Source: Calothrix sp. NIES-3974 (GTDB taxonomy: Bacteria > Cyanobacteriota > Cyanobacteriia > Cyanobacteriales > Nostocaceae). Taken from it: a DNA stretch of 64,000 bases. The notes under the pieces were generated by a model. That model had not been told where the DNA came from. It did no database searches and worked only from the letters and a program-made list of their open reading frames with translations. Positions 16,858 through 25,167 of this stretch are shown here, in pieces; positions within the stretch are counted from its first letter, which is position 1, and every line of letters begins with the position of its first letter. The stretch lies in contig NZ_AP018254.1 in NCBI RefSeq assembly GCF_002368395.1, positions 2,914,001-2,978,000 of the forward strand, in the 5' to 3' direction. Position numbers and translations under genes: made by a program.

Positions 16858-17352
16858 ATGGCAATCAATCATCAGGGAATCGATTGGCAAATCGGGATTC
16901 ACGATAACTACCTACCCGTTTATTATAAAGGGGCGATCGCCGGATTTTTGCGACAAGATTATGCCGATCGATTGATGAGTTATTTACACGCGGAAACTAC
17001 CCTGAATCAAGCTCTTACTAAAGCTTGTACGGATTTGGTACGTCAATCGGGAGGGGATTTACAACAAGTTGAGCAAGTCGTAGCTAAATATATTCAAAGT
17101 TGTTTACATCCCCAACCGGGAACCCAACGAATTATTTTACGTTTACAACAAAGACAGTTAGAATTAAACCTGAATGACAAGGATTTTGCTGGGTTTTGTC
17201 AGAGCTTTAAACTTTCTAGTGTTGATTTAGGTAATCTCTACGCGGGTGACGGCATTGATGATAGTTTGATTCCATCCTTAGCTAAAATTTTAGGTATTTC
17301 CCAGCAGGAGTTAATTAAACTGCGTGATGAAGAGCTATTTACATCTGAATGA
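16858..17352 (+). CDS. Hypothetical protein with C-terminal HTH-like segment
   Basis: 164 residues. The N-terminal part (MAINHQGIDWQIGIHDNYLPVYYKGAIAGFLRQDYADRLMSYL) and a middle helical part (LVRQSGGDLQQVEQVVAKYIQSCL) match no domain I can name. The C-terminal 60 residues (LRLQQRQLELNLNDKDFAGFCQSFKLSSVDLGNLYAGDG...SLAKILGISQQELIKLRDEEL) are spaced like an XRE-type helix-turn-helix, suggesting DNA binding or dimerisation. The ATG is in GTGTAGCTATGG without a strong ribosome-binding site. Probably a conserved cyanobacterial protein, divergent from the Uma2 gene. Confidence 0.65.
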   Translation: MAINHQGIDWQIGIHDNYLPVYYKGAIAGFLRQDYADRLMSYLHAETTLNQALTKACTDLVRQSGGDLQQVEQVVAKYIQSCLHPQPGTQRIILRLQQRQLELNLNDKDFAGFCQSFKLSSVDLGNLYAGDGIDDSLIPSLAKILGISQQELIKLRDEELFTSE

Positions 17353-17721
17353 AAATTTTTGGGTCTGGAGCGAGAATTTCATCATATAATAATCTTCTGT
17401 GATTTTAGTATTTTTGTTTCCAGCAGAGTCTCCATAGTAAAGATAAAAATATTGTCAATGACAGTGTTAGCTCGATTACAATAAATCAACCTGTGTGTCA
17501 ATCCCATTAGAGATAGGCAGACACAGATGTTACAAATTAAATGTTACAGCCAAGAAAAAAATTACGAATTTACTTGATGGGCTGTATCATTTTCGTAAAA
17601 GGTGCTTAGAATAGGGGAGTGTCAAAATGAATTCTATAATTAATAAATATTAATTTCTTCAAAAGTACAGCACTTTCGAGGTAAATGAGGTACACTTGTT
17701 ATTAGTGCATCAAAAATTAAA

Positions 17722-18114
17722 ATGAAACCCTACTCAATCGATTTACGAGAAAAAATAGTAAGTGCTTACGAAAAGGGTGATACATCAATTCGAGGAGTAG
17801 CTGTGCAGTTTGGTATAGCAAAAAGCTATGTGCAGAAGCTAATCAGGCAAAAAAGATTGGAAGGGCATCTAGAACCCAAAAAGCAAGGTGGAGCAATGAA
17901 GGGTAAGCTAGATGATTACGGTGGCGAATTAGCAGAAATGGTTCAAAGTTACCCGGATTTAACTTTATTGGAATATTGCGAGTATTTTGGAGAAAAATAT
18001 AACATTTGGGTGTGTGCAAGTGTGATGTGTTGTGCATTGCAAAAACAAGAATTAACTCGAAAAAAAAGACTTTACGTAGCAGCCAAGCGAAAACAGAAAG
18101 AGTCCAAAAACTGA
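17722..18114 (+). CDS. IS630 transposase, N-terminal frame (HTH domain)
   Basis: 130 residues: the DNA-binding part of an IS630-type transposase, MKPYSIDLREKIVSAYEKGDTSIRGVAVQFGIAKSYVQKLIRQKR, a Paired-like helix-turn-helix, then a second HTH region (GKLDDYGGELAEMVQSYPDLTLLEYCEYFGEKYNIWVCASVMCCALQKQEL). The family usually makes one protein of about 340 residues; here this frame ends soon after an A8 run (18060-18067). A -1 slip there joins it to the DDE frame. It binds the element's inverted ends. Confidence 0.88.
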   Translation: MKPYSIDLREKIVSAYEKGDTSIRGVAVQFGIAKSYVQKLIRQKRLEGHLEPKKQGGAMKGKLDDYGGELAEMVQSYPDLTLLEYCEYFGEKYNIWVCASVMCCALQKQELTRKKRLYVAAKRKQKESKN

Positions 18115-18668
18115 GATTAGAATATTGGGAGAAAGTAAAACACATAGACCCAGAAAACCTTGTGTTTATAGACGAAATGGGTGTTTTGCTTGGTTTGACT
18201 AGAACTCATGCTCGAAGCGATCGCGGGAGTAGAGCTTATGATTTTAAACCATATTACCGAGGTGCAAAAATAAGTGTAATTGGAGGAATTAGCTTCAAAA
18301 AAGTCTTAGCTGTGATGACTTTAAATGGCTCAATGAATGGAGAAGCTTATAAAGTTTTTGTAGAGCATTTTTTACTTCCACAATTATGGGTTGGTGCAGT
18401 CGTTGTAATGGATAATCTGCCAGCACATAAAGTCGAAGAGATTAAGCCTTTGATTGAATCTGTAGGAGCAAGTGTTCTTTATCTATCTCCTTATTCCCCT
18501 GAATTTAATCCAATTGAACATTGGTGGTCACAATTAAAAGCGTTCTTAAAACAGTTTTCTCCTAAAAGTGCATCTGTAGTTGATGGTTTAATTAAAATTG
18601 CACTGACATTAGTTGATCCAAAGCATCTAAAAAATTGGTTTACTAATTGTTGCTACTGTACCTCATAA
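18006..18668 (+). CDS. IS630 transposase, C-terminal frame (DDE domain)
   Basis: This is the catalytic half of the transposase. In the frame one base back from the first part, it reads from about 18067 KTLRSSQAKTERVQKLRLEYW, then the DDE core: VFIDEMGVLLGL (first Asp), VVMDNLPAHK (second Asp), and YSPEFNPIEHWWSQLKAFLK (the final acid, Glu). All three are present, so the element may be active if frameshifting works. The nominal ATG at 18006 gives an N-terminal stretch (MGVCKCDVLCIAKTRINSKK) that is just the overlap read out of frame, so true expression should be as the fusion. Confidence 0.88.
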   Translation: MGVCKCDVLCIAKTRINSKKKTLRSSQAKTERVQKLRLEYWEKVKHIDPENLVFIDEMGVLLGLTRTHARSDRGSRAYDFKPYYRGAKISVIGGISFKKVLAVMTLNGSMNGEAYKVFVEHFLLPQLWVGAVVVMDNLPAHKVEEIKPLIESVGASVLYLSPYSPEFNPIEHWWSQLKAFLKQFSPKSASVVDGLIKIALTLVDPKHLKNWFTNCCYCTS

Positions 18669-18813
18669 ACCTCGAATCTGCTGTATAATTAGTACTTTGT
18701 GAAAGTCAAGATTTATTTGATACCCTTTGACTTGCATCTATCTCCCAGATAATAACTATCTTGAAAACGGGAAGTAATCCCTCGATTAGCCATGATAAAA
18801 AGAGGTAAAAAAA

Positions 18814-19416
18814 ATGAATCCAACCGAAACCGAAAATCACAACCAGGAAAATAACTCTAATTCCCATTCTTTCAGCGAAGCGAACAATCATAATTCGACG
18901 GTAAAACCAATTGCTAGCGAGATGAATAGTCTCGATAAGGTGAGGGATATTTTATTTGGCAATCAAGTCCGTGATTTTGATCACAGGTTTACCCGCTTAG
19001 AAGAGAAGTTAGCCAAAGAATGTGCAAGCTTACGAGATGAAACCCGTAGTCGGTTAGATTCCTTGGAAAATTACCTCAAACAGGAAGTCGAATCCCTAAC
19101 CACCCAAATCAAAAATGAATACAGCGATCGCGATCGCTCTGTCCAATTGTTGCGTGAGGAAACCAAAACCCTCAAATCCGGTTTAGATGATAAAATTTCT
19201 CAGGTAGAAGAGTTTGCAAATCGCAGTCAACGGGAATTACGGGAACAGTTGTTTAATCAGTCAAAAACTTTACAAGACACTATTCAGCAAAAATACGAGG
19301 AAATTATTGCCTTGTTAGAACGGGAATCGAAGGATTTACGTCACCAAAAAACAGACCGTTCCACCTTAGCAGCACTGTTAAATGAGTTGGCAATCCGCTT
19401 AAATAGTCAAAGTTGA
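18814..19416 (+). CDS. Coiled-coil protein upstream of OmpA/GTPase genes
   Basis: 200 residues, no signal peptide or membrane segment. The first 35 are polar, rich in Asn, His and Ser. A short conserved-looking block (LDKVRDILFGNQVRDFDHRF) leads into a long charged helix with heptad spacing from about residue 60 to 185 (RLEEKLAKECASLRDETRSRLDSLENYL...SQVEEFANRSQRELREQLFNQSKTLQDTIQQKYEEI). The C-terminal RSTLAALLNELAIRLN resembles the LALGLxEVALRL-like ends of such cyanobacterial proteins. It probably dimerises as a scaffold. It lies on the same strand about 480 bases before the OmpA-family gene, with a MITE between, so a shared function is suggested by position only. Confidence 0.7.
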   Translation: MNPTETENHNQENNSNSHSFSEANNHNSTVKPIASEMNSLDKVRDILFGNQVRDFDHRFTRLEEKLAKECASLRDETRSRLDSLENYLKQEVESLTTQIKNEYSDRDRSVQLLREETKTLKSGLDDKISQVEEFANRSQRELREQLFNQSKTLQDTIQQKYEEIIALLERESKDLRHQKTDRSTLAALLNELAIRLNSQS

Positions 19417-19892
19417 ATCAGCTTCCTCTGCACAAACTATACTTTACGCGCATGTCGGGTTGTTAACTGTTATCGGTTATCGGTGAATTCATCCCGTAGG
19501 GTACAGCCAAAACCGATATTTTTCATAATTGAAATCGGAATATCAGCGTGCAAAGTAAAGTATAGTAGTGCATCAAAATCAAATATTATGGAATATTATT
19601 TTTATAATCCCAATATGGACTTCTAGTCCCATAAGAGACGCGATATATCGCGTCTGTACTAGGGAGAGACACGATATATCGCGTCTGTACGGGGGTAAGG
19701 CTTTTCGCCGAATGATTGGTTACATTGTGGTTTTATCTAGTAATATCCATCAAAATCTAAGTTAACAGCCTAATAGTCCAACCCATCGTTTGCAACCACC
19801 GAATAATAGGAAATAGGAAGTAGAAAACAAAGACACCTACACGTATATATCTCCTGTCTCCTGGTTAAGGACAGATAAATTACATTTAATCT
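19417..19892. other. Intergenic region with a MITE and palindromes
   Basis: Between the coiled-coil and OmpA-family genes. It holds a TIR element (19436-19566), two or three GACGCGATATATCGCGTC palindromes (19634-19690) and a fragment of the GCCGAATGATTGGTTAC element (about 19707-19740). No gene recognised. Confidence 0.6.
19436..19566. mobile_element. MITE-like element, ACTATACTTTAC TIR family
   Basis: Left end ACTATACTTTACGCGCATGT; complement of the right end ACTATACTTTACTTTGCACG. The first 12 bases match exactly and similarity continues past a small gap. 131 bases, non-coding, with a GTTATCGGTTATCGG direct repeat inside. Confidence 0.6.
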
Positions 19893-21674
19893 ATGGATAA
19901 CCAGACTCAAAATCGAGTTTTACCGCAATTTCCGTCCGAAAAAGCCAATAATCAGAATCATTTTCAAGAAGTTGCCGAAATTGAAGAGTTGCGTCGGTTA
20001 CTGTTAGGATTGGATGGACAGCAAATCCAGCAGTTGTATGAATTATTAAATCAATCAACCGCGAATCCAGAAGCGATCGCACGTCTGCTTCCGGAAGCTG
20101 TCAGGTTGCGGAGTCAACAGGATGGTATGCTAGGGGAGGTAATGGTTTCCACGGTAGAGCAAGCCATTCAGCTATCCGTGGACCAAAATGTGGAGGTGTT
20201 GTCGGGAGCAATTTTTCCAATTGTGGTTCCTGCAACCCGGAAAGCCGTTGCCAATACTTTGGGGGAAATGATTCAATCTTTGAATCAAGCTCTGGAACAC
20301 AGTTTGTCACCACAAAGTTTACAATGGCGCTTGGAAGCAAAGCGGACGGGGAAAACTTTTGCGGAAATAGTCCTACTAAGAACCTTGGTTTACCGAGTCG
20401 AGCAGGTATTTTTAATTCATCGACACACTGGTTTGCTGCTAAAACATTTGTTCGCCTCAGAGGTGACAACCCAAGACCCGGATTTAGTTTCAGCGATGTT
20501 GACCGCGATTCAGGATTTTATGCGGGATTCCTTTCGAGTCGATCAAAGCGAGGGATTACAATCACTGCAATTTGGGGAGTTGACGATATGGGTGGAAGCT
20601 TCTCCCCATGCGGTATTAGCAGGAATTATTCGCGGTAATGCTCCTTTGGAATTGCGCTCCGTGTTTCAGACAGCTTTAGGCAAAATTCATTTACAATTTA
20701 ACCGGGCTTTATTAGAATTTGATGGTGATACCCAAATTTTTGAGGGAACAGAGTATTTACTGAAACCTTGTTTAGAAGCTCGGTACAAAAAGCAGGCCAA
20801 TCAACGTCGTGCTTATGCCTTGGGTTTTTTGGGATTAATTGCGATCGCATTAGGATATTGGGGGTTTCTGGGTTGGCGATCGCATCTACGCTGGGAAAAC
20901 TTGTTGACCCGAATTCGCAATCAACCGGGTTTTGTGATTACCAAAGCCCAAAAGGGTTGGGGAAAGCTTGTAATTGAAGGAATGCGTGACCCTTTAGCAG
21001 GGGAAATCAATCAATTAATTGCAGATGCACAAATTGATCCCCAATCCGTTGTCACCAGGTGGAAGCCATTTATTTCCCTGGAACCGGAGATGATTGGCAA
21101 AAGGGTTGCAGCACGGATTAATCCCCCCTCCAGCGTGCAAATAGATATCGATTCCCAAGGAAAAATGACCGCTAGAGGGTTTGCACCCAAGACTTGGATT
21201 AACAACACCCGTGCCATTTGGTCAACGATTCCTGGTATTAATGGATATGATGACTCTCAAGTACAAAATTTAGATATAGAAAGGCTGAATCAATACAAAT
21301 CAAAATTAGAACAGGAGGTTTTACTATTTGTGGAGGGGTCAACCCAGCTATTAGCCGACCAGGAGGGTAAATTTAACCAGATTCAGACCCAGTTGCGGGA
21401 AATATATCAAATAGCCTCCCAGTTAAATTATCAGGTCAGACTGGAAATAACTGGACACACAGACTCCACCGGTAATGATACACTGAATCAACCCTTGAGT
21501 CAAAATCGTGCCAGAGCGATCGCCACACGATTAATTAATGGAGGAATCGACCCCAAAAGTATTAGTATAAGTGGTGTTGGTTCCCAACAACCAGTGGAAG
21601 TAAATCAATCTCTGATACAAGCACCAAAAAATCGCCGTGTCACCTTTAATATCTTCTTAACACCAAGACAATAG
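19893..21674 (+). CDS. OmpA-family membrane protein with large N-terminal cytosolic region
   Basis: 593 residues. No N-terminal signal peptide; residues 1-300 are soluble and helical (EELRRLLLGLDGQQIQQLYELLNQ, then LFGELTIWVEA-like: SLQFGELTIWVEASPHAVLAG). One membrane helix follows (about 307-326, AYALGFLGLIAIALGYWGFL), then a BON-like alpha/beta region (about 340-440), and a C-terminal OmpA peptidoglycan-binding domain (VRLEITGHTDSTGNDTLNQPLSQNRARAIATRLINGGIDPKSISISGVGSQQP). The OmpA domain binds peptidoglycan in the periplasm, so the protein probably links a cytosolic module to the wall. The Ras-like GTPase gene follows 65 bases later on the same strand, so they are probably co-transcribed. 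Confidence 0.82.
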   Translation: MDNQTQNRVLPQFPSEKANNQNHFQEVAEIEELRRLLLGLDGQQIQQLYELLNQSTANPEAIARLLPEAVRLRSQQDGMLGEVMVSTVEQAIQLSVDQNVEVLSGAIFPIVVPATRKAVANTLGEMIQSLNQALEHSLSPQSLQWRLEAKRTGKTFAEIVLLRTLVYRVEQVFLIHRHTGLLLKHLFASEVTTQDPDLVSAMLTAIQDFMRDSFRVDQSEGLQSLQFGELTIWVEASPHAVLAGIIRGNAPLELRSVFQTALGKIHLQFNRALLEFDGDTQIFEGTEYLLKPCLEARYKKQANQRRAYALGFLGLIAIALGYWGFLGWRSHLRWENLLTRIRNQPGFVITKAQKGWGKLVIEGMRDPLAGEINQLIADAQIDPQSVVTRWKPFISLEPEMIGKRVAARINPPSSVQIDIDSQGKMTARGFAPKTWINNTRAIWSTIPGINGYDDSQVQNLDIERLNQYKSKLEQEVLLFVEGSTQLLADQEGKFNQIQTQLREIYQIASQLNYQVRLEITGHTDSTGNDTLNQPLSQNRARAIATRLINGGIDPKSISISGVGSQQPVEVNQSLIQAPKNRRVTFNIFLTPRQ

Positions 21675-21739
21675 TTAACTCAAATAGAATAATCAACTTA
21701 AAAAATTCAAGCAACTCAACAATCATATCATCTAAATTT

Positions 21740-22237
21740 ATGCTTCAGAAAAAAGTGTGTATGGTCGGCGCATTTGCAACTGGGAAAACCAGCCTCATCG
21801 CCAGATTTGTACGCAGTATTTTTTCAGAAAATTACCAAACTACGGTTGGGGTAAAAATTGATAAAAAGACTGTTTTCACTCATGGCAAGGAATTAAATTT
21901 GATTTTGTGGGATTTATATGGAGAAGATGAATTCCAAAAGGTACATACATCCTATTTACGCGGTTCCTCTGGCTATTTATTAGTTGTAGATGGAACTCGG
22001 CATAATACTTTAGATGTTGCTTTTGCTTTAAAACAAAGAGTTGAGGATAGTTTAGGAAATATACCCTTTGTAATGGTCTTAAATAAAGCCGATTTAGTTG
22101 ATGAATGGGATATTGAAAACGAAGAGATTGAACAATTAACCAAACAAGGATGGATAGTAATTCAAACAAGCGCCAAAACAGGTGATGGAGTTGAGGAAGT
22201 TTTCCAAACTTTAGCAGACAAGATTATGGAAGAATGA
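21740..22237 (+). CDS. Ras-like (Rab/MglA-type) small GTPase
   Basis: 165 residues, a minimal G domain. G1: MVGAFATGKTSLIARF (residues 7-22). Switch I with its Thr: ENYQTTVGVKI. G3: LWDLYGEDE (DxxG present; the position after G is Glu where eukaryotic Ras has Gln). G4: MVLNKADL. G5: QTSAKTGDGVEEVF. No C-terminal lipidation box. Such prokaryotic Ras-like GTPases switch between GTP and GDP forms to control polarity or assembly, as MglA does in Myxococcus. Here it sits between an OmpA-family envelope protein and a small sensor-like protein, with only one base between its stop and the next ATG, so the latter is a likely effector or regulator. Confidence 0.88.
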   Translation: MLQKKVCMVGAFATGKTSLIARFVRSIFSENYQTTVGVKIDKKTVFTHGKELNLILWDLYGEDEFQKVHTSYLRGSSGYLLVVDGTRHNTLDVAFALKQRVEDSLGNIPFVMVLNKADLVDEWDIENEEIEQLTKQGWIVIQTSAKTGDGVEEVFQTLADKIMEE

Positions 22238-22238
22238 C

Positions 22239-22646
22239 ATGTTGGATGTCCCAAAACCAATTGTGACGTACCTGATAAACTTACTCTGGGAAAATCGTTC
22301 CCTTGCTTATTTATTGGTCAAAAAAAGCGGACAGATTGAAAGTTGGGGAGGAAATTTAACTGATTATGGAGTAAAAAATTTAACTAAAGGGGCAAATGTT
22401 TTTCAAAAGGTATTTTTTCTCGAAGGTCTTTTACCTTTGGAAGATACACCAGTTTTTATTCCTCGCGTGAAAACAGATGAGGGAATCTGTGCAGATTTAC
22501 ATATGTTTCCTTCTGCTGAGGGTGATTGGGTGATACTACTAGATGCAACATTAGATGAAATGCAACTTTCCCTAATTCAACAACAAGCCAATAATAAAAG
22601 TTTAGCAAACGAAAAAATATCCCAGGTTTTAAATCGTTGGGAGTAG
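22239..22646 (+). CDS. Small PAS-like sensor/regulator protein coupled to the GTPase
   Basis: 135 residues, translated almost in overlap with the GTPase gene. Strand-helix pattern: AYLLVKKSGQIESWGGNL, then VFFLEGLLPLEDTPVFIPRVKTDEGICADLHMFPSAEGDWVILLDATLDEMQLSLIQQQANNKSL. That is the layout of a PAS-like fold followed by an amphipathic helix of the kind that links PAS domains to kinases or cyclases. The family is not one I can name. The N-terminal half of the nearby histidine kinase has a similar layout (GVFQIEGTVPHWL.., ILLVEFAEDNYREKQALIQKARENQ), so the two may sense the same thing. No enzymatic motif is present. Possible GTPase effector. Confidence 0.65.
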   Translation: MLDVPKPIVTYLINLLWENRSLAYLLVKKSGQIESWGGNLTDYGVKNLTKGANVFQKVFFLEGLLPLEDTPVFIPRVKTDEGICADLHMFPSAEGDWVILLDATLDEMQLSLIQQQANNKSLANEKISQVLNRWE

Positions 22647-23295
22647 GGAGTAGGTAAATTAGCATTTTGCACTGGTGATTTAGTAGAATGAATACAATAC
22701 GGTTCAGTTAGAATTGAAAGTCTTGAATTGTATCTGTTGGAGAACTACTGTGTTGCGCAGTTTTCCCGCTTTGAAGTAACGTTAGAGGTGCATCAATCAA
22801 TGTCCATTCACACAGCAGTCCGAGCAGGATTTGTAAAATCTGACATGTAGGGTTGTTAAAGGTTGACACTTGACGGTTAACAGTCATCAGCACGCTATTT
22901 TTCACGACTTAAATAGGATTGCTGTAATTATTCATTTTCTGTACCATAAACCAGCAATAAAATTCTTATAGAATGAGTAATTAAAGTATTTTCATGAATT
23001 TTCGATTTATTGTTGTTGAGGGTTCACACCATTTCTCCAGTAAAACAGTATTACTTATTTGACCTATCATTTTTGTTAGGTTCTACTGCGTTCTATCCAA
23101 CCGACAATTACCCTTAACTAAATCCTATTGACTGAAAGTAGCTGAAAATTTATTCTCAATATTATTGACCTAACCATTAATGGATGCCATTGTATTTTAT
23201 AATACGTCAATTTGCAAAAGATTATCATGAAAAGTAAATAAAGACTTGACTTCTATATTCTGAATTCCTACACTCAAACAAAAATCCAAAAACCA
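22647..23295. other. Intergenic region with dispersed repeat (inverted copy 2)
   Basis: About 650 bases. 22812-22926 is the inverted copy of the repeat at 1262-1380 (AGCACGCTATTTTTCACGAC, GTTAACAGTCATCA). The rest is AT-rich with no gene seen; a promoter for the histidine kinase is expected near 23200. Confidence 0.55.
22812..22926 (-). repeat. Dispersed repeat (copy 2, inverted)
   Basis: On the minus strand it reads ACAGCAATCCTATTTAAGTC, GTGAAAAATAGCGTGC, TGACTGTTAACCGTCAA, AACAACCCTACATGT, GGACTGCTG, matching 1262-1380 closely. Confidence 0.7.
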
Positions 23296-24426
23296 ATGGG
23301 GAATGATGTGGTGATGAACGAAACGTTTGCTAGTCGTTTATTTGCGACTTTGAATATTTTAGTCCTGGAACGCTTGCGCAAAGGTGTTTTTCAAATCGAG
23401 GGAACCGTTCCTCATTGGTTAGAAAGGGTGTGTCCACGCGATATTTCGACTGGGATGAAGGTTCTAATAAGTCAAGAAGATATCCCATTTTTAGAAAACT
23501 TTTTAATTGATGCGGAAGCATATTGGCAAAATCCCACCGGACATCCGCTGAAATCGGGATTTTGGACAGAAATAGATTTAAATGGTGATGAATATTATTT
23601 AGAAGCTTCAGCCGTAATTTTAGATGAACGCAAAATTCTCTTAGTTGAATTTGCTGAAGATAATTATCGGGAAAAACAAGCACTTATTCAAAAAGCACGA
23701 GAAAACCAACTTTCCTATAACCAATTAGTCAAAGAAAATCAAAAAAAAGATATTTTAATTCATTGTATTATTCATGATATTGCTGGTCAGTTAAGTGGGA
23801 TTAATTGCTGTTTAGCTTTACTAGAAATGGAAAACCTGACCGCAAAAGGACGAGAAAGATTAGCAATCGGACGCAAACAATCCATTAAACAAGAAATCCT
23901 CGTCCGGGAAGTGTTAGAAATATTTTCCGCTGAAGTTAATTCCCTGGAAAAATTTTCCCAACCCGGAGCGATCGCACCGAATATTTTACATGTCACCCAG
24001 GAATGTATCGAACTGCTAACACCAGTCTATGCACTCAACAAAGTGAAAATCAACCTGGTGTACGACCCCCAGGTGACAGACTGGAAAGTAATCGGCGATC
24101 GCCAACGTTTAGAACGGGTAATTACCAACTTAGCAGAAAATGCCTTTCGTCATACCCCCTCCCACTCTACCGTTACCATTACCCTTACCCCCGACCCGGA
24201 ATTTATTCACCTCACCATCGATGACGAAGGTCGGGGAGTCAGTCCAGACCTTGTACCCCATCTATTCAAAAAATTCAGTCAAGGACAACACAAAAGTGGT
24301 CGTATCGGTTTAGGACTGTATTTTTGTCGCATCACCGTCGAACGGTGGGGAGGTAAAATTGGATATACTCCAAGTCCCACTGGAGGAGCGAGATTTTGGT
24401 TTTCCCTTCCCCGAAGTAAATCTTAA
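23296..24426 (+). CDS. Sensor histidine kinase with N-terminal PAS-like domain
   Basis: 376 residues, no membrane segment, so cytosolic. Residues 1-125 are a PAS-like sensor (FQIEGTVPHWLERVCP...FWTEIDLNGDEYYLEASAVILDERKILLVEF), followed by a linking helix. The kinase core shows an H-box IHCIIHDIAGQLSGI (phospho-His), N-box ERVITNLAENAFRHTP, G1 IDDEGRGVSPDL, F-box LFKKFSQ and G2 GRIGLGLYFCRITVERWGGKIGY. It should autophosphorylate and pass phosphate to a response regulator, but none is adjacent. The sensor resembles the 135-residue protein of the GTPase pair upstream. MNET at 23314 is an alternative start. Confidence 0.88.
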   Translation: MGNDVVMNETFASRLFATLNILVLERLRKGVFQIEGTVPHWLERVCPRDISTGMKVLISQEDIPFLENFLIDAEAYWQNPTGHPLKSGFWTEIDLNGDEYYLEASAVILDERKILLVEFAEDNYREKQALIQKARENQLSYNQLVKENQKKDILIHCIIHDIAGQLSGINCCLALLEMENLTAKGRERLAIGRKQSIKQEILVREVLEIFSAEVNSLEKFSQPGAIAPNILHVTQECIELLTPVYALNKVKINLVYDPQVTDWKVIGDRQRLERVITNLAENAFRHTPSHSTVTITLTPDPEFIHLTIDDEGRGVSPDLVPHLFKKFSQGQHKSGRIGLGLYFCRITVERWGGKIGYTPSPTGGARFWFSLPRSKS

Positions 24427-24516
24427 TATGGGGAGTGGGGAGTAGGGAGGGGGAGGAGAAATGAGCTAATTTGTAATTTTTAAATCTAAAATCCAAAATC
24501 CAAAATTGCACGACTG

Positions 24517-25167
24517 CTACACAGCATAAAATTTCACCAAATAACGATTTAACCAATCCTGATACCAATCGTAGAAAGACAGAGCAGCAGTATCATCAAC
24601 GGTTTCTAGGGAATAGGGGTCATCATGGTAAAAAGCACAACACTCACTGGAAAATGGATAAATACCCCCATCATTACTGCGGTCATCAATCCAAATATGA
24701 CCCCGTTGTTCTCCCGTCACCACCAACAAAGCATCCACACCACAACCATAGGTTGCGATCGCAATTGTTCCTTGACGTGCTTGTTGAGCATTGATATTCT
24801 GGTCATTTTCCTCCTCCCCATCCCACATTGACTTTAATAGGAAAGGTTGAGCTAACCGTTGATATTCCCTATCTTCCGTATCATTTCCCCCTGTTACAAT
24901 TTCATCCTCTAATTTAAATAAACCATACCCTGGACCTGCTCCCCCATTCCCAACCTCTAACAAAAACTGACGATAATCCTGTGGTAAGGTAACACCATAA
25001 CGGGATTCAAAATTATTTAGCTCCCCAGGACTAATACAAGGGTTTAAACAATAGGAATGGGATTGGGAACCGAATAATTTTAAACTTTTATCTAATTCTG
25101 CTAATTTGAACAGCTTGGTTTTAATCTGTTGCATTTTATTCATTGCAGTCTTTACCATTATTTTCAC
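24517..25167 (-). CDS. SMI1/KNR4 (SUKH) family protein
   Basis: 216 residues. The SUKH signature is clear: ISPGELNNFESRYGVTLPQDYRQFLLEVGNGGAGPGYGLFKLED (residues about 45-90), then IAIATYGCGVDALLVVTGEQRGHIWIDDRSNDGG and a Trp-rich C-terminus (FYDWYQDWLNRYL). SUKH proteins often act as immunity proteins against nuclease or other polymorphic toxins. No toxin gene with cognate features is next to it, so it may be a solitary immunity gene or have a housekeeping role; that is inference. Codon use is ordinary. The start has nearby alternatives (internal ATGs within the first ten codons). Confidence 0.85.
   Translation of the reverse strand: MKIMVKTAMNKMQQIKTKLFKLAELDKSLKLFGSQSHSYCLNPCISPGELNNFESRYGVTLPQDYRQFLLEVGNGGAGPGYGLFKLEDEIVTGGNDTEDREYQRLAQPFLLKSMWDGEEENDQNINAQQARQGTIAIATYGCGVDALLVVTGEQRGHIWIDDRSNDGGIYPFSSECCAFYHDDPYSLETVDDTAALSFYDWYQDWLNRYLVKFYAV

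Larger units (their letters stand above)
17668..18683 (+). mobile_element. IS630-family insertion sequence, complete
   Basis: About 1016 bases bounded by near-perfect inverted ends: CAGCACTTTCGAGGTAAATG AGGTACA at the left, and the complement of TGTACCTCATAAACCTCGAATCTGCTG at the right. TA lies just outside each end (17666-17667 and 18684-18685), the expected target duplication. Inside are two overlapping transposase frames joined by a probable -1 shift at a run of eight A residues. Confidence 0.9.
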
